Of a stretch of 42,266 nucleotides of DNA, positions 32,189-41,497 are shown one piece after another. The stretch lies in the NCBI GenBank assembly GCA_964627035.1, contig CAZVKN010000024.1, forward strand, positions 1-42,266, read 5' to 3'. Within the stretch, counting starts at the first letter, position 1; each line of letters begins with the position of its first letter. This DNA comes from CAZVKN01 sp964627035 (GTDB taxonomy: Bacteria > Electryoneota > AABM5-125-24 > Hatepunaeales > Hatepunaeaceae). The notes under the pieces were generated by a model. It was not told the origin of the DNA. It saw only the letters and a list, made by a program, of their open reading frames with translations, and ran no database searches. The position numbers and the translations under genes were made by a program.

Positions 32189-35100
32189 ATGCGTTTCACA
32201 ATTCTATTAACTACGCTCTGCTTAGTTGTTTTGCAGAGCACAACCAACGCTCAACCCAACCTACAATGGGCGAGAACCTACGGAGGCGAGCAGCGAGATC
32301 AGCTTAAGGATATCATCCAGACAGTCAATAACGATTATGCTGTCGTAGGTTTGACAGAATCATTTGGTGAAGGTGATCGTAATTCCTATTTGATCTTGGT
32401 GGATGGCAACGGAGATGAGATATGGGACCAAACTTATGGTGATGAGGAGTACAACTACAGTAACAGCATTCTCGAAATTGATAACGGTTTTGCACTGGGA
32501 GGGCTTACCGGTACTTTTCGGAATGGGTTTTGGGATGCTTGGTTGCTAAAGACAGGTGAGGATGGTGAAGTACAATGGTCGCAAACTTATGGGGAGGATG
32601 AGCGTGATTTGGGTTCTGGTCTCGCATTAGTCCGAACGCCCAATGACGGTTTTGCGTTTGCCGGTTTTTATCTGAATGACGAGCGAAATTATCAAGGTTG
32701 GTTGATATTAACCGATGAAGACGGAGATGAACTATGGGATGGAGCTTTCGGTGGACAGGGATATAATTATTTCTCGTCAATTGTTCCGACAGCGGAAGGT
32801 GGTTATGCAATGTGTGGTGGGTCCAACTCATTTAATAATGACGGCTTTAACTATAAGTGTTATTTGGTTGTTACTAATGAGAATGGCGAGGAGCTTTGGT
32901 CAGAAGTATATGGCGGCGCTCAAACTGATCAAAGTTATTCATTAATCCAACTTGAAGATGAAGGATTCGCGCTGGGAGGGGCAACCGAATCTTTCGGAGC
33001 CGGTGGAAGAGATATGTATTTGGTAAGAACGGATGAAGATGGTGAGATGCTTTGGTCTCAAACCTACGGTGGTGAAGAAGATGATAGATGTAATAAAATC
33101 ATCGGTACTGAGGACGGTGGTTTTCTCCTCCTTGGTTACACTGAATCTTTTGTACAAGCTGAAGATGATCGCGATGTGTGGCTGGTAAGGACCGATGAAA
33201 ATGGTGAGATGCTCTGGTCGCAAACTTATGGTGGGGATACAAAGGATCGGGGACATGATATTATTCCTACCGATGACGGCGGCTGGATTCTCGGTGGGAA
33301 TGTTCGTTCTGTCGGTAACGGCGATATGGACTACTGGCTGATCAAACTCAGCGAGGACGAAGACCCCAATCTGGTTTTGAATCCACAGATATTGATGTTT
33401 GATCGTGTACCGATAGAATTTGAGGGAGAGCTTGTACTGAACATTCATAATAATAGTAACGGTGACATTACTATTGAAGACTTTAACGCTGATGATGATG
33501 CATTTGGAATTGAATGGGATGAAGAGATTGTCTTAGAACCGGATGAGGATCTGGATGTAACTGTTATATTCGGTCCTGAAGAGGTCAACAGCTATGAGAA
33601 TAGTCTGACAATAACAGCAAACAATCAAGGGGAGCGGTTTGAAGCGTCTGTCGCACTGTTTGGTTACGGTTTTGATCCACCGATTATCAGGGTTGAGCCG
33701 GAAGTTGTAGATTTCGGTGGTATCTTTGTCGGTGAGGATGCAGTAAGAACTGTCGAGATGCACAATGAAGGTGAAGATGTTCTTACAATCGAAAATATAG
33801 TTTTAGAGGACGAAGACGAGATATTTACGTTAAACTTTGACAATCTCCATTTTGCGTTTGAGTGGGAATTTATTGAAACTGACGAGAACACATCTATAAT
33901 TGTAAGGGAAGCCACGATTGATGATGAACCGTTGGAAGCCGGTGATCGCATTGGAGTATTTACGCCTGATGAGATCTGCGCTGGATTCACCGTGGTTGAA
34001 GGTGACGGGGCGCAAGGGTTTGCTGCATGGGGTGATGATCCTGAAAGGGAAGAAGTCCAGGGTTTTGTGGCGGACGAGGTAATGTTTTTCAGATTGTATG
34101 ATACAGATGCTTCAGATGAATATACAGCCAATGCAAATTTTGATTTCGGTGACGGTCAATATCATGTAGATGGCTTAAGTGTCGTCAGATTGCAGGCTGC
34201 AGAGCGTGTCAGGAATGGGTTTGGTCGTGTCATGATTGCTGGAGACAGCCAAGCAGAGTTTGATGTTTCATTCAGCCCTGATGAGAATCAGAGATACACA
34301 AATGCGATAACTATTATCACTGATGATCCGGATGAAGGTGAAATCGTAATTGATCTTCTTGGTTCGGGCGGAAGAGAATTGACGATGCCTCTGGATCAGG
34401 GGTGGAATATGGTTTCTCTCAATATTACTTTACACCAAGAGATGTATCGCGAAGACGAAGATCGGGGTCCTGATGTTGAGCTTCTTTTGGAACAATTGCG
34501 GATTGATGATGAAAATCATCATGTGCTTTTACTTAAAGATGCACTCGGTCAATTTTATGCCCCGGAATTCAATTTTAATAGTATCCCCTTTTGGGAATAT
34601 ACTCAGGGGTATGAACTAAAGGTTGACGAAGAAATTGAAACCACTTGGTTAGGGCTACCTGTATCTGCAGATAAGGATATTCCAATACGGTTTGGTTGGA
34701 ATATTATTGCATACTTTCCAACCTACCGACTTGATGCCGGCGCTCCAGACTTTGAAGTCCTATCTCCGATTATCGACAATGTCATATTGGCTAAGGATGT
34801 AAGAGGTGATTTTATGGTGCCAAATTTGAACTTTTCAAACATGGACCCGTGGCGAGAGGCTCAGGGGTATCAAATCAAGGTAGATGAGGATGTTATGCTT
34901 AACTATCCTCAAGAACGGGAAAATGTAGCAGTGGTTTCATTAGAAAAACCGACAAAACCCGGCTATTGGACAGTTCCGGTATCTACAGGTTCGAATATGA
35001 GTGTTTTACTAACAATGACGGGAAAAATAGGTGAAGGAAGCGAAATTGCCGCATTCGGTCAAACAGGCAGATTGGCAGGTGTCGGAACGGTGAATTCGAA

Positions 35101-35578
35101 TGGACGGTGTGGAATAGCGGTATGGGGGGATGATCTATCAACTGATGAAGTTGATGGCTTAGAGGAAGGAGAGGCATTTTCGCTCAAGGCGTGGCACGTA
35201 GATAGCAACCTGGAATCGAAACTGTCGGTTCAGGAGATTGTCCAAGGTCTGGCGTTAACCTATAATACCGATAAGTTCCTTGTACTGAAAGTGAAGAGTG
35301 AGATTGTCATTCCAACTGAGTATTATCTATCGGAGGCTTATCCCAATCCGTTCAATTCAGCAACAAGAATTTCATTCGGTCTGCCGTTCGCTTCTCAGGT
35401 ATCTGTTGAGCTGTTCGATATATCCGGACGTAAGATCAGAACATTAATTGAAGAGTATAAATCAGCCGGTAATTATACAACTACTCTATTCGCGGCTGAT
35501 CTATCGTCAGGATTGTACTTTGTGCGTCTGAAAGCATCGGATCAACTGTTTTCTAATAAGATTATGTTGATAAAATAA
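32189..35578 (+). CDS. Large secreted propeller protein with anchor-D domains and T9SS domain
   Basis: About 1129 residues. The signal peptide ends TTNA|QPNL. Seven tandem units of about 52 residues, with the W-QTYGGE--D repeat start and DGGF-L-G cores, fill residues 22-385 and fit a seven-bladed propeller. Two choice-of-anchor-D/HYDIN-like domains follow (about 395-490 and 495-775), the second interrupted by an inserted domain (about 550-690). Next are two copies of a GWN--S then LLKD--G-FY-P then W---QGYE-KVDE module (about 770-920), a second copy of the inserted domain (about 930-1030) and a type A sorting domain (YPNPFNSATRISFGLP). ATG 32189 has AAGGAG seven bases upstream; an earlier in-frame ATG at 32150 lacks this. 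Confidence 0.86.
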   Translation: MRFTILLTTLCLVVLQSTTNAQPNLQWARTYGGEQRDQLKDIIQTVNNDYAVVGLTESFGEGDRNSYLILVDGNGDEIWDQTYGDEEYNYSNSILEIDNGFALGGLTGTFRNGFWDAWLLKTGEDGEVQWSQTYGEDERDLGSGLALVRTPNDGFAFAGFYLNDERNYQGWLILTDEDGDELWDGAFGGQGYNYFSSIVPTAEGGYAMCGGSNSFNNDGFNYKCYLVVTNENGEELWSEVYGGAQTDQSYSLIQLEDEGFALGGATESFGAGGRDMYLVRTDEDGEMLWSQTYGGEEDDRCNKIIGTEDGGFLLLGYTESFVQAEDDRDVWLVRTDENGEMLWSQTYGGDTKDRGHDIIPTDDGGWILGGNVRSVGNGDMDYWLIKLSEDEDPNLVLNPQILMFDRVPIEFEGELVLNIHNNSNGDITIEDFNADDDAFGIEWDEEIVLEPDEDLDVTVIFGPEEVNSYENSLTITANNQGERFEASVALFGYGFDPPIIRVEPEVVDFGGIFVGEDAVRTVEMHNEGEDVLTIENIVLEDEDEIFTLNFDNLHFAFEWEFIETDENTSIIVREATIDDEPLEAGDRIGVFTPDEICAGFTVVEGDGAQGFAAWGDDPEREEVQGFVADEVMFFRLYDTDASDEYTANANFDFGDGQYHVDGLSVVRLQAAERVRNGFGRVMIAGDSQAEFDVSFSPDENQRYTNAITIITDDPDEGEIVIDLLGSGGRELTMPLDQGWNMVSLNITLHQEMYREDEDRGPDVELLLEQLRIDDENHHVLLLKDALGQFYAPEFNFNSIPFWEYTQGYELKVDEEIETTWLGLPVSADKDIPIRFGWNIIAYFPTYRLDAGAPDFEVLSPIIDNVILAKDVRGDFMVPNLNFSNMDPWREAQGYQIKVDEDVMLNYPQERENVAVVSLEKPTKPGYWTVPVSTGSNMSVLLTMTGKIGEGSEIAAFGQTGRLAGVGTVNSNGRCGIAVWGDDLSTDEVDGLEEGEAFSLKAWHVDSNLESKLSVQEIVQGLALTYNTDKFLVLKVKSEIVIPTEYYLSEAYPNPFNSATRISFGLPFASQVSVELFDISGRKIRTLIEEYKSAGNYTTTLFAADLSSGLYFVRLKASDQLFSNKIMLIK

Positions 35579-35679
35579 GGGAAATTGCTTAGTATGAAGT
35601 TGATTATTTTCCTTTAGAACAGGAACAATAATCTTCCCTTTAGGGATGAAGATGAAAACAATTAGGAGTTAAGTACATA

Positions 35680-36876
35680 TTGATCATATTAGTCTTAAAC
35701 AGCGGTTCAAGTTCGGTCAAGTACCAGCTATTCCAGATGGACACTGAGCAGGTGCTGGCGAAAGGTGTCGTCGAGCGGATCGGTTCGCGTGGATCACTGC
35801 TCAAGCATACACCTCACGGTGGTGAGACCGTGAATATCTCCGGTGACATCCTTGAACATGAAACCGCAATTGAATACATTCTGAACATTCTGCTTTCATC
35901 GGACCACGGTGTGCTGAAGAATCTCAGTGAGATTGAAGCGGTTGGACATCGTGTTGTGCACGGTGGAGAGAAATTCACCGGATCTGTCATTATTAATGAT
36001 GAGGTGATGGCACAACTCCACGACTGTATCGAGCTTGCACCACTGCACAACCCACACAACATCAAAGGAATAACAGCTTGTGGGTCTCTGCTTTCAGATG
36101 TTCCGATGACGGCAGTGTTTGATACGGCTTTTCATCAGCAGATGCCGGATCACGCCTACTTTTACGGGCTTCCGTATGTGCTGTACACGCGGTACGGTCT
36201 GAGGAGGTACGGTTTCCACGGGACATCGCATCGTTTCGTAGCAGATAGAGCGTCGGATATGATGGATCGTCCGTTGGATGAGATTAAGTTGATAACTTGT
36301 CATTTGGGTAATGGATGTAGTGTTGCGGCGGTTGATTGTGGGGTTTCGGTTGATACATCAATGGGATTTACTCCTGCTGAGGGGTTGATGATGGGGACTC
36401 GCGCCGGTGATATGGATCCTGCGGCACTGTTGTACATCATTGAGCGGGAGAGAATCGGCACTGAAGAGGCAAATTCACTGATAAACAAGCATTCCGGTCT
36501 GCTTGGGATTTCAGGAGTTTCCAACGACATGCGGGAGGTTGAATCTGCATCACTTGGGGGCAACAGTCGCGCAGAGTTGGCATTGGACATGTTTGCTTAT
36601 CGTGTAAAGAAGTACATCGGGTCGTATGCAGCAGCAATGGGTGGGTTGGACGGGGTTGTTTTTACTGGAGGTATCGGCGAAAATTCACCCGATGTCCGCC
36701 GTCGAGCACTGTCCGGACTTGAGTTCCTTGGGATTGAACTTGACACAGAAGTTAACAGTGCACAGAGCAGCGAGGAACGATTTGTGGATAATAGCAGTAA
36801 AACAAGAGTAATGGTCATTCCTACAAATGAAGAGCTGGTGATTGCGCGGGATACGCAGGAATTGGTGGAAAGTTAA
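35680..36876 (+). CDS. ackA: Acetate kinase
   Basis: A 398-residue ASKHA-fold kinase interconverting acetyl phosphate and acetate with ATP formation, a key step in fermentative energy conservation. Family marks are LVLNSGSSSVKYQLF at the N-terminus, VGHRVVHGGE, VFDTAFHQQMP, the GFHGTSH motif, CHLGNGCS and near the C-terminus FTGGIGENSPDVR. Length is normal. The start is TTG at 35680, with AGGAG at 35664-35668. No pta gene is visible, and an ABC permease gene follows 46 bp downstream. Confidence 0.97.
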   Translation: MIILVLNSGSSSVKYQLFQMDTEQVLAKGVVERIGSRGSLLKHTPHGGETVNISGDILEHETAIEYILNILLSSDHGVLKNLSEIEAVGHRVVHGGEKFTGSVIINDEVMAQLHDCIELAPLHNPHNIKGITACGSLLSDVPMTAVFDTAFHQQMPDHAYFYGLPYVLYTRYGLRRYGFHGTSHRFVADRASDMMDRPLDEIKLITCHLGNGCSVAAVDCGVSVDTSMGFTPAEGLMMGTRAGDMDPAALLYIIERERIGTEEANSLINKHSGLLGISGVSNDMREVESASLGGNSRAELALDMFAYRVKKYIGSYAAAMGGLDGVVFTGGIGENSPDVRRRALSGLEFLGIELDTEVNSAQSSEERFVDNSSKTRVMVIPTNEELVIARDTQELVES

Positions 36877-36922
36877 CAAGCCATACAACATGCAATTGAT
36901 TCTTATAAATAGGTAATAGACA

Positions 36923-37981
36923 TTGACCAATCAAAAGATAAAGCGCAGCTCTTATGTTGCGCTGGTGATGAAGCAGTTCAAGCGTAACAAGATGGCTATG
37001 GCGGGATTCTGGATGGTGGCAGTGTTGGCACTCATAGCGCTGACAGCCGACTTCATCGCCAGTGACAGACCGCTGTTAATCAGTTATGGCGGGAAAATCT
37101 CATCACCGGCACTCTACGGCTATCTGACTGATCTCGGATTAGCGTCCTGGCCCGCAGAGTTTCGTAACAAAAAATTCAAGCTGATCGTCGAGATGGATGA
37201 ACGGAAACCGGAATCCGAGCGTAAAGTTGACTGGGTGCTGTTTCCGCTGATACCGTTCTCGCCGAACGATTACGATCTCGATTATGTGATCACTCCACCG
37301 TCATGGTCGCATTGGCTCGGCACGGACGATACCGGACGCGATTTAACCAGCAGATTGATTCACGGCACGCGCATATCCATAAGCATAGGACTGGTTGCGG
37401 TGTCCATCTATATTACCATAGGTGTGATCCTCGGATCACTTGCCGGATATTTTGGCGGTTGGGTTGACATTGTCGTTTCGCGCCTGATTGAGCTGATGAT
37501 CTGCTTTCCGGTGTTCTTCCTCATCATCGCAATCGTGGCGTATCTGCCCCAGAGTATCTACAACATCATGATTGTCATCGGAATTACGGGATGGGCGGGG
37601 GTTGCCCGACTTGTTCGAGGTGAATTCTTACGAATAAGAAACCTCGATTATGTGTCAGCAGCGCAGGCTCTGGGACTGCCGAAACGGCGTATTATCTTCA
37701 GACATGTTCTGCCAAATGCACTCGCCCCAGTATTCGTATCAGCTACATTCGGGGTGGCTGTAGCAATTTTAGTAGAATCAAGCCTGTCATTCCTCGGATT
37801 CGGAGTTCCTCCGAATGTTGCGTCCTGGGGATCAATTCTGGCAAAAGCTCGGGAACTACTTCCAGCTGGTTGGTGGATCACCACCTTCCCGGGATTGGCG
37901 ATATTTATAACGGTTACAGTATTGAATCTGGTCGGTGAAGGACTGCGTGATGCGATGGATCCTCGACTTGTAAGACGATAA
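36923..37981 (+). CDS. YejE/OppC-like ABC transporter permease
   Basis: A 352-residue inner-membrane permease of peptide/opine-type ABC importers. It has five or six membrane segments, starting with AMAGFWMVAVLALIALTADFI. A long periplasmic insertion follows the ASDRPLLISYGGK motif that is typical of the YejE group. The HWLGTDDTGRDL motif and the EAA loop (EFLRIRNLDYVSAAQALGLP) that contacts the ATPase are both present. The start is TTG at 36923. The partner permease (YejB/OppB), ATPases and binding protein are not in the window, so the rest of the system must be encoded elsewhere. Confidence 0.92.
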   Translation: MTNQKIKRSSYVALVMKQFKRNKMAMAGFWMVAVLALIALTADFIASDRPLLISYGGKISSPALYGYLTDLGLASWPAEFRNKKFKLIVEMDERKPESERKVDWVLFPLIPFSPNDYDLDYVITPPSWSHWLGTDDTGRDLTSRLIHGTRISISIGLVAVSIYITIGVILGSLAGYFGGWVDIVVSRLIELMICFPVFFLIIAIVAYLPQSIYNIMIVIGITGWAGVARLVRGEFLRIRNLDYVSAAQALGLPKRRIIFRHVLPNALAPVFVSATFGVAVAILVESSLSFLGFGVPPNVASWGSILAKARELLPAGWWITTFPGLAIFITVTVLNLVGEGLRDAMDPRLVRR

Positions 37982-38112
37982 TCCACAAAGAGCTTCACAT
38001 CAATCAGTCCGGAAAACGATCACAGGAACTTTTTCAGATTTCTTCGGTATGACGTGGTTGAACCTCATGAGGAGGAGCTAATACTTTTATGAGTCTAAAA
38101 GGACAATGAATA

Positions 38113-40323
38113 GTGACAATTTTTACAAAAGTAATTTCCATATCTATAGCTGCAATACTGTTTATTGCAGCAATAAACACTTTGACAGCGGAAACAATCC
38201 GGGGAACCGTCCATGACGAAAACGGATTCTCAGTAGGCAGTGCCAATGTGGTGTTATCGGGCACTTCATTCGGCGCATCAACCGATTTGGACGGTTTGTT
38301 TGAGTTAATATCTGTCCCCGTCGGGACTTACAAAGCTGTCGTATCATTTGTAGGTTACAAACCTCAAGAGCAGGACGTAACTGTCCAGCCGGGGATGTCA
38401 CCAACGCTCTCTTTCGTGCTGAAGGTTGATCCAATTGCCCTTCAGGAGTTGGTGGTCAAAGTTAAGAGCATACGTTCCGGTGTATCGCTTGATGAACCTG
38501 TTCGTATAGAGACGGTTGTTGCCAAAGATTTAAAGACAACCACCAAAGACGGTGGACTCCTGTCGGCACTAGATGGTCAGATTGGATTGAACACCAGACC
38601 ATGCGCGCTGTGCGGCTCAGCAGGAATCGGAATGCAAGGTCTGGATGCATCCTATACAGAGATAAATGTTGACGGGCTTCCCGTCTTTTCAGGTGTGGGA
38701 ACCCTGTATGGAATTGATGGAACAGCCGTTTCAGACATCTCAAAGGTTGAGCTGGTTAAGGGAAGCGGTTCGAGCGAGTACGGTTCAGGAGCGGTTGCAG
38801 GTGCCGTCAATCTGGTAACCGCCCCTGCAGACAGTAAAACCAACATCAGAATAGACGCCACAGCTGGAGAAACCATGCAGCATTCACTCAGTGGTGCCGT
38901 TACCCACTCTGTCGGTTCAACACCGATGAGGCTGTCACTGAACTATGGCGCAGAACCAAACCGAGTGAATCGAAATGATGACCGATTTACCGACACTCCG
39001 CAGTACAAACGATTTAACCTGAATTTCTCAAGCAAACATCCGACGTCACTTGGAGTGTTAAACTCACGCATCAGGTACTATACCGAAAATCGGTTTGCCG
39101 GTGATGTTGACTGGAACAAAGATGACCGAGGCAGCGACACGGTTTATGGACGCGATATCAACACAGACCGCACAGAAGTTTCAATGCGATTCAGTTCCCC
39201 GCCATCACCGTGGAGTGAGTGGTCAGTTGAGTCTGCATACATCCGGCATTTACAGGAATCATGGTACGGTGCCACAGAATTCGATGCGCTTCAGCACCGC
39301 ATGATAAACAGGTATTCATATGCTTACAGTTGGGACGACAAGCATGCTTCCCTGTTTCAGGGATTGTACACCTTTGAAGACTACAGCGACAACCTGATTC
39401 TGCCATCACCGACCGACAGAATTGACAGGATTCCGGGGATAATGCTGCAACATACATGGAAACCGAATGAGGCGTGGGTGGCCGAAGGTGGTGTCCGTAA
39501 TGAATATTTTGAGGACGATGGTATAATCCCTACTTTGCGCGGTTCTGCGATCTATAAGATGACTTCGGATTGGGGGTTACGGCTGTCAGGAGGTACGGGG
39601 TATCGTCCGGTGACGATCTTCAGTCTGGATAAAGCGGTTCATGCCGGATTTGACAACGTGATAATTCCTAATGATCTAAATCCTGAGAGAAGTATCAGTA
39701 GTTCTCTGTCATTGAACTACCGTAAAGCAACTCCAGAATTCTTTTTAAACGTTGACATAACAGGTTTTTACACCGGATTCAATGACAAAGCAGTACTGTC
39801 GTACGCCGATCATGTCGGGTCAACCATCTATGCAAACGCAGACGATGCTTTCAGTCGGGGAGTCGAATTGCAGGTTGCATGGGGCAACAGTGGTGGTTGG
39901 CAGATATCTGGAGGTGGGACGCTATCAGACGTCAAGTTCAAATCTGCCGATGGCTGGGAACAGGAGGCAATGCAAAATCTGTACACCGGAAACATCATTT
40001 TGAGACACAACCGGGCTTGGTATCAGTTACGACCATTTCTGAAATTTAATTTCTACGGTCCACAGAACCTGCCGGAAGGACGCAGCAGATCTGAATCCCC
40101 ATCATACATTACCGCAGATACACGGATCTCCAGAGCTTTTGGATCTGTCACAGCAACCTTGAGTGTCAATAATCTGACAGACTGGGTGCAGCCAGATGAT
40201 CCGTTTGTAACTGATCCAAACAACGGTAACAAAGTAGTTGACTCAGCAATGATCTATGGACCATTGTTAGGTCGAACCGTTCAGTTAAGTGTTGGATACA
40301 GTCTCGATTTAGCTACAAACTAA
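38113..40323 (+). CDS. TonB-dependent receptor with CxxC in the plug
   Basis: A 736-residue outer-membrane receptor. It has a signal peptide (1-26, NTLTA|ETIRG), a carboxypeptidase-regulatory-like domain (28-113: G-V-DENGFSVGSANVVL), a plug (about 125-235) and a beta-barrel ending in a C-terminal aromatic-rich strand. The plug contains TRPCALCGSAGIGMQGL with C164 and C167, a pattern I associate with receptors in metal-related loci. The start is GTG with AAGGA upstream. It is followed after 10 bp by a YHS-domain lipoprotein, which supports a role in metal (possibly copper) or metal-complex handling; the substrate is inferred, not shown. Confidence 0.93.
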   Translation: MTIFTKVISISIAAILFIAAINTLTAETIRGTVHDENGFSVGSANVVLSGTSFGASTDLDGLFELISVPVGTYKAVVSFVGYKPQEQDVTVQPGMSPTLSFVLKVDPIALQELVVKVKSIRSGVSLDEPVRIETVVAKDLKTTTKDGGLLSALDGQIGLNTRPCALCGSAGIGMQGLDASYTEINVDGLPVFSGVGTLYGIDGTAVSDISKVELVKGSGSSEYGSGAVAGAVNLVTAPADSKTNIRIDATAGETMQHSLSGAVTHSVGSTPMRLSLNYGAEPNRVNRNDDRFTDTPQYKRFNLNFSSKHPTSLGVLNSRIRYYTENRFAGDVDWNKDDRGSDTVYGRDINTDRTEVSMRFSSPPSPWSEWSVESAYIRHLQESWYGATEFDALQHRMINRYSYAYSWDDKHASLFQGLYTFEDYSDNLILPSPTDRIDRIPGIMLQHTWKPNEAWVAEGGVRNEYFEDDGIIPTLRGSAIYKMTSDWGLRLSGGTGYRPVTIFSLDKAVHAGFDNVIIPNDLNPERSISSSLSLNYRKATPEFFLNVDITGFYTGFNDKAVLSYADHVGSTIYANADDAFSRGVELQVAWGNSGGWQISGGGTLSDVKFKSADGWEQEAMQNLYTGNIILRHNRAWYQLRPFLKFNFYGPQNLPEGRSRSESPSYITADTRISRAFGSVTATLSVNNLTDWVQPDDPFVTDPNNGNKVVDSAMIYGPLLGRTVQLSVGYSLDLATN

Positions 40324-40333
40324 GAGAAACAAA

Positions 40334-40852
40334 ATGAAACAGATAATGATTATCACCTTCATGTTAATCGGAATCATTGGACTGTCTGGATGCGCTACAT
40401 CCGGTAGTTTGGTGAAAAGCAGTTCCGACAATTCCGATCAAAACACAGAGGCTTCTATAATCGGAAGCTTTGCAGATGGAAATGTGTGGACTACCATGGA
40501 CGGGACAAAATACTACAAATGTCCGGTCATGGGTGGTGAAGGTAGATTAGACGAAGCTCCCGCTTATTCAGATGTGAAGGGAGCACGTATTTACCACTGC
40601 TGTCCACCGTGTCAGGGTCCCTTCAGGTCCAATCCCGGAAAGTATCTGAGTGAACTATCACTGCCGGGAAACATTGTGACAGTGTTGGACAACGGTGAAA
40701 AAGTGTTTCGAGATCCGGTGACAGGCGCTGAAAGTCATGTACATAACGATACGCGTTATGTTGATTACAACGCCAAACGTTACTTTTTTGCAGATCAAAA
40801 AACACTCAAACAGTTTGAGAATGCGCCTGAAAGGTATATCTTAGAAGAGTAA
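40334..40852 (+). CDS. Lipoprotein with tandem YHS-like metal-binding domains
   Basis: A 172-residue lipoprotein (lipobox LSGC, Cys20). The first YHS/TRASH-like domain (about 60-106) has YKCPVMGGEG, then YHCCPPCQGPF and NPGKYL, offering C63, H88, C89, C90 and C93 as metal ligands. The second (about 124-169) keeps the fold marks DPVTG, V-YNAKRYFFAD and F--APERYI but has lost the cysteines. YHS-type domains occur in heavy-metal and copper proteins. It lies 10 bp after the TonB receptor and likely works with it in the periplasm or at the membrane. Confidence 0.8.
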   Translation: MKQIMIITFMLIGIIGLSGCATSGSLVKSSSDNSDQNTEASIIGSFADGNVWTTMDGTKYYKCPVMGGEGRLDEAPAYSDVKGARIYHCCPPCQGPFRSNPGKYLSELSLPGNIVTVLDNGEKVFRDPVTGAESHVHNDTRYVDYNAKRYFFADQKTLKQFENAPERYILEE

Positions 40853-40880
40853 ATATGTAGTCAAACTTCGGAAAAGGGAT

Positions 40881-41327
40881 ATGAAGAGGATAGTTTCTAA
40901 GACATTAGTGATGATCTCCCTGGTTAGCTTTACGCTTTTCATCAACGGTTGCCCGGATGATGAAAACAATCCATACATTCCGCCGGCACTGACTTTCGAT
41001 CTGTTGTTCCATAACCATCATGCTCCGCAGGCTGACATCAACGAGAGTGTACAGCTCGAAGGGTGGCTGACTACAAACAATGGGGAAAGACGCTCAGGTT
41101 ACAAAGTGAGATTCTGGGTTGTTCCTGAAAATATCGGTCGGGTGACTCCGAATTCACGAACAGACATAGATCTGCAGGCTGATGACGGGTTTGATCTGGA
41201 TATGTACTTTGTAGGTGAAGAATATGGCATTGCAAAGATATATGCGGTTGTTGAAGACGAGTCACGAGAACAGATTGCAGGAGATACTCTGTCAATAAAT
41301 GTTATGGAACCTGGAAATGAAGAGTAG
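40881..41327 (+). CDS. Small beta-rich lipoprotein
   Basis: A 148-residue lipoprotein (lipobox INGC, Cys24) followed by one predicted Ig-like beta domain: V-LEGWLTTNNGERRSG, then G-VTP-S-TD, then DTLSINVMEP at the end. The same order of motifs (V--GG-VVN--G, G-ITP-S-TD, DTLNVEIVEPE) closes the fibronectin-III lipoprotein at 22168-23424. It lies 28 bp after the YHS lipoprotein and ends at a strong terminator, so it closes the receptor operon. Function unknown. Confidence 0.75.
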   Translation: MKRIVSKTLVMISLVSFTLFINGCPDDENNPYIPPALTFDLLFHNHHAPQADINESVQLEGWLTTNNGERRSGYKVRFWVVPENIGRVTPNSRTDIDLQADDGFDLDMYFVGEEYGIAKIYAVVEDESREQIAGDTLSINVMEPGNEE

Positions 41328-41376
41328 GTGCCTTGGATCACGATTGAGTGACCGGATTTATGAAAAATATCTTTAT

Positions 41377-41417
41377 ACACCCTACTAGTGGAATTCTATT
41401 GGTAGGGTGTTTTTTTT
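41377..41417 (+). terminator. Rho-independent terminator
   Basis: ACACCCTAC (41377-41385) pairs with GTAGGGTGT (41402-41410), a perfect 9-bp stem followed by eight T residues (41410-41417). It ends the TonB receptor operon. Confidence 0.93.
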
Positions 41418-41497
41418 AATAATATCTTACTAGGAGCAGTGACATTCTTGTCGCTGCTGGATGGGCAGGAATGAAACCTTGAAAAAATCAAAATTTA

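Noticed and set aside
13940..35578. CRISPR-like or tandem DNA repeat array suggested by many repeated motifs
   Set aside because: The repeats are protein-level propeller and Ig units with divergent DNA, with no regular short repeat-spacer pattern.
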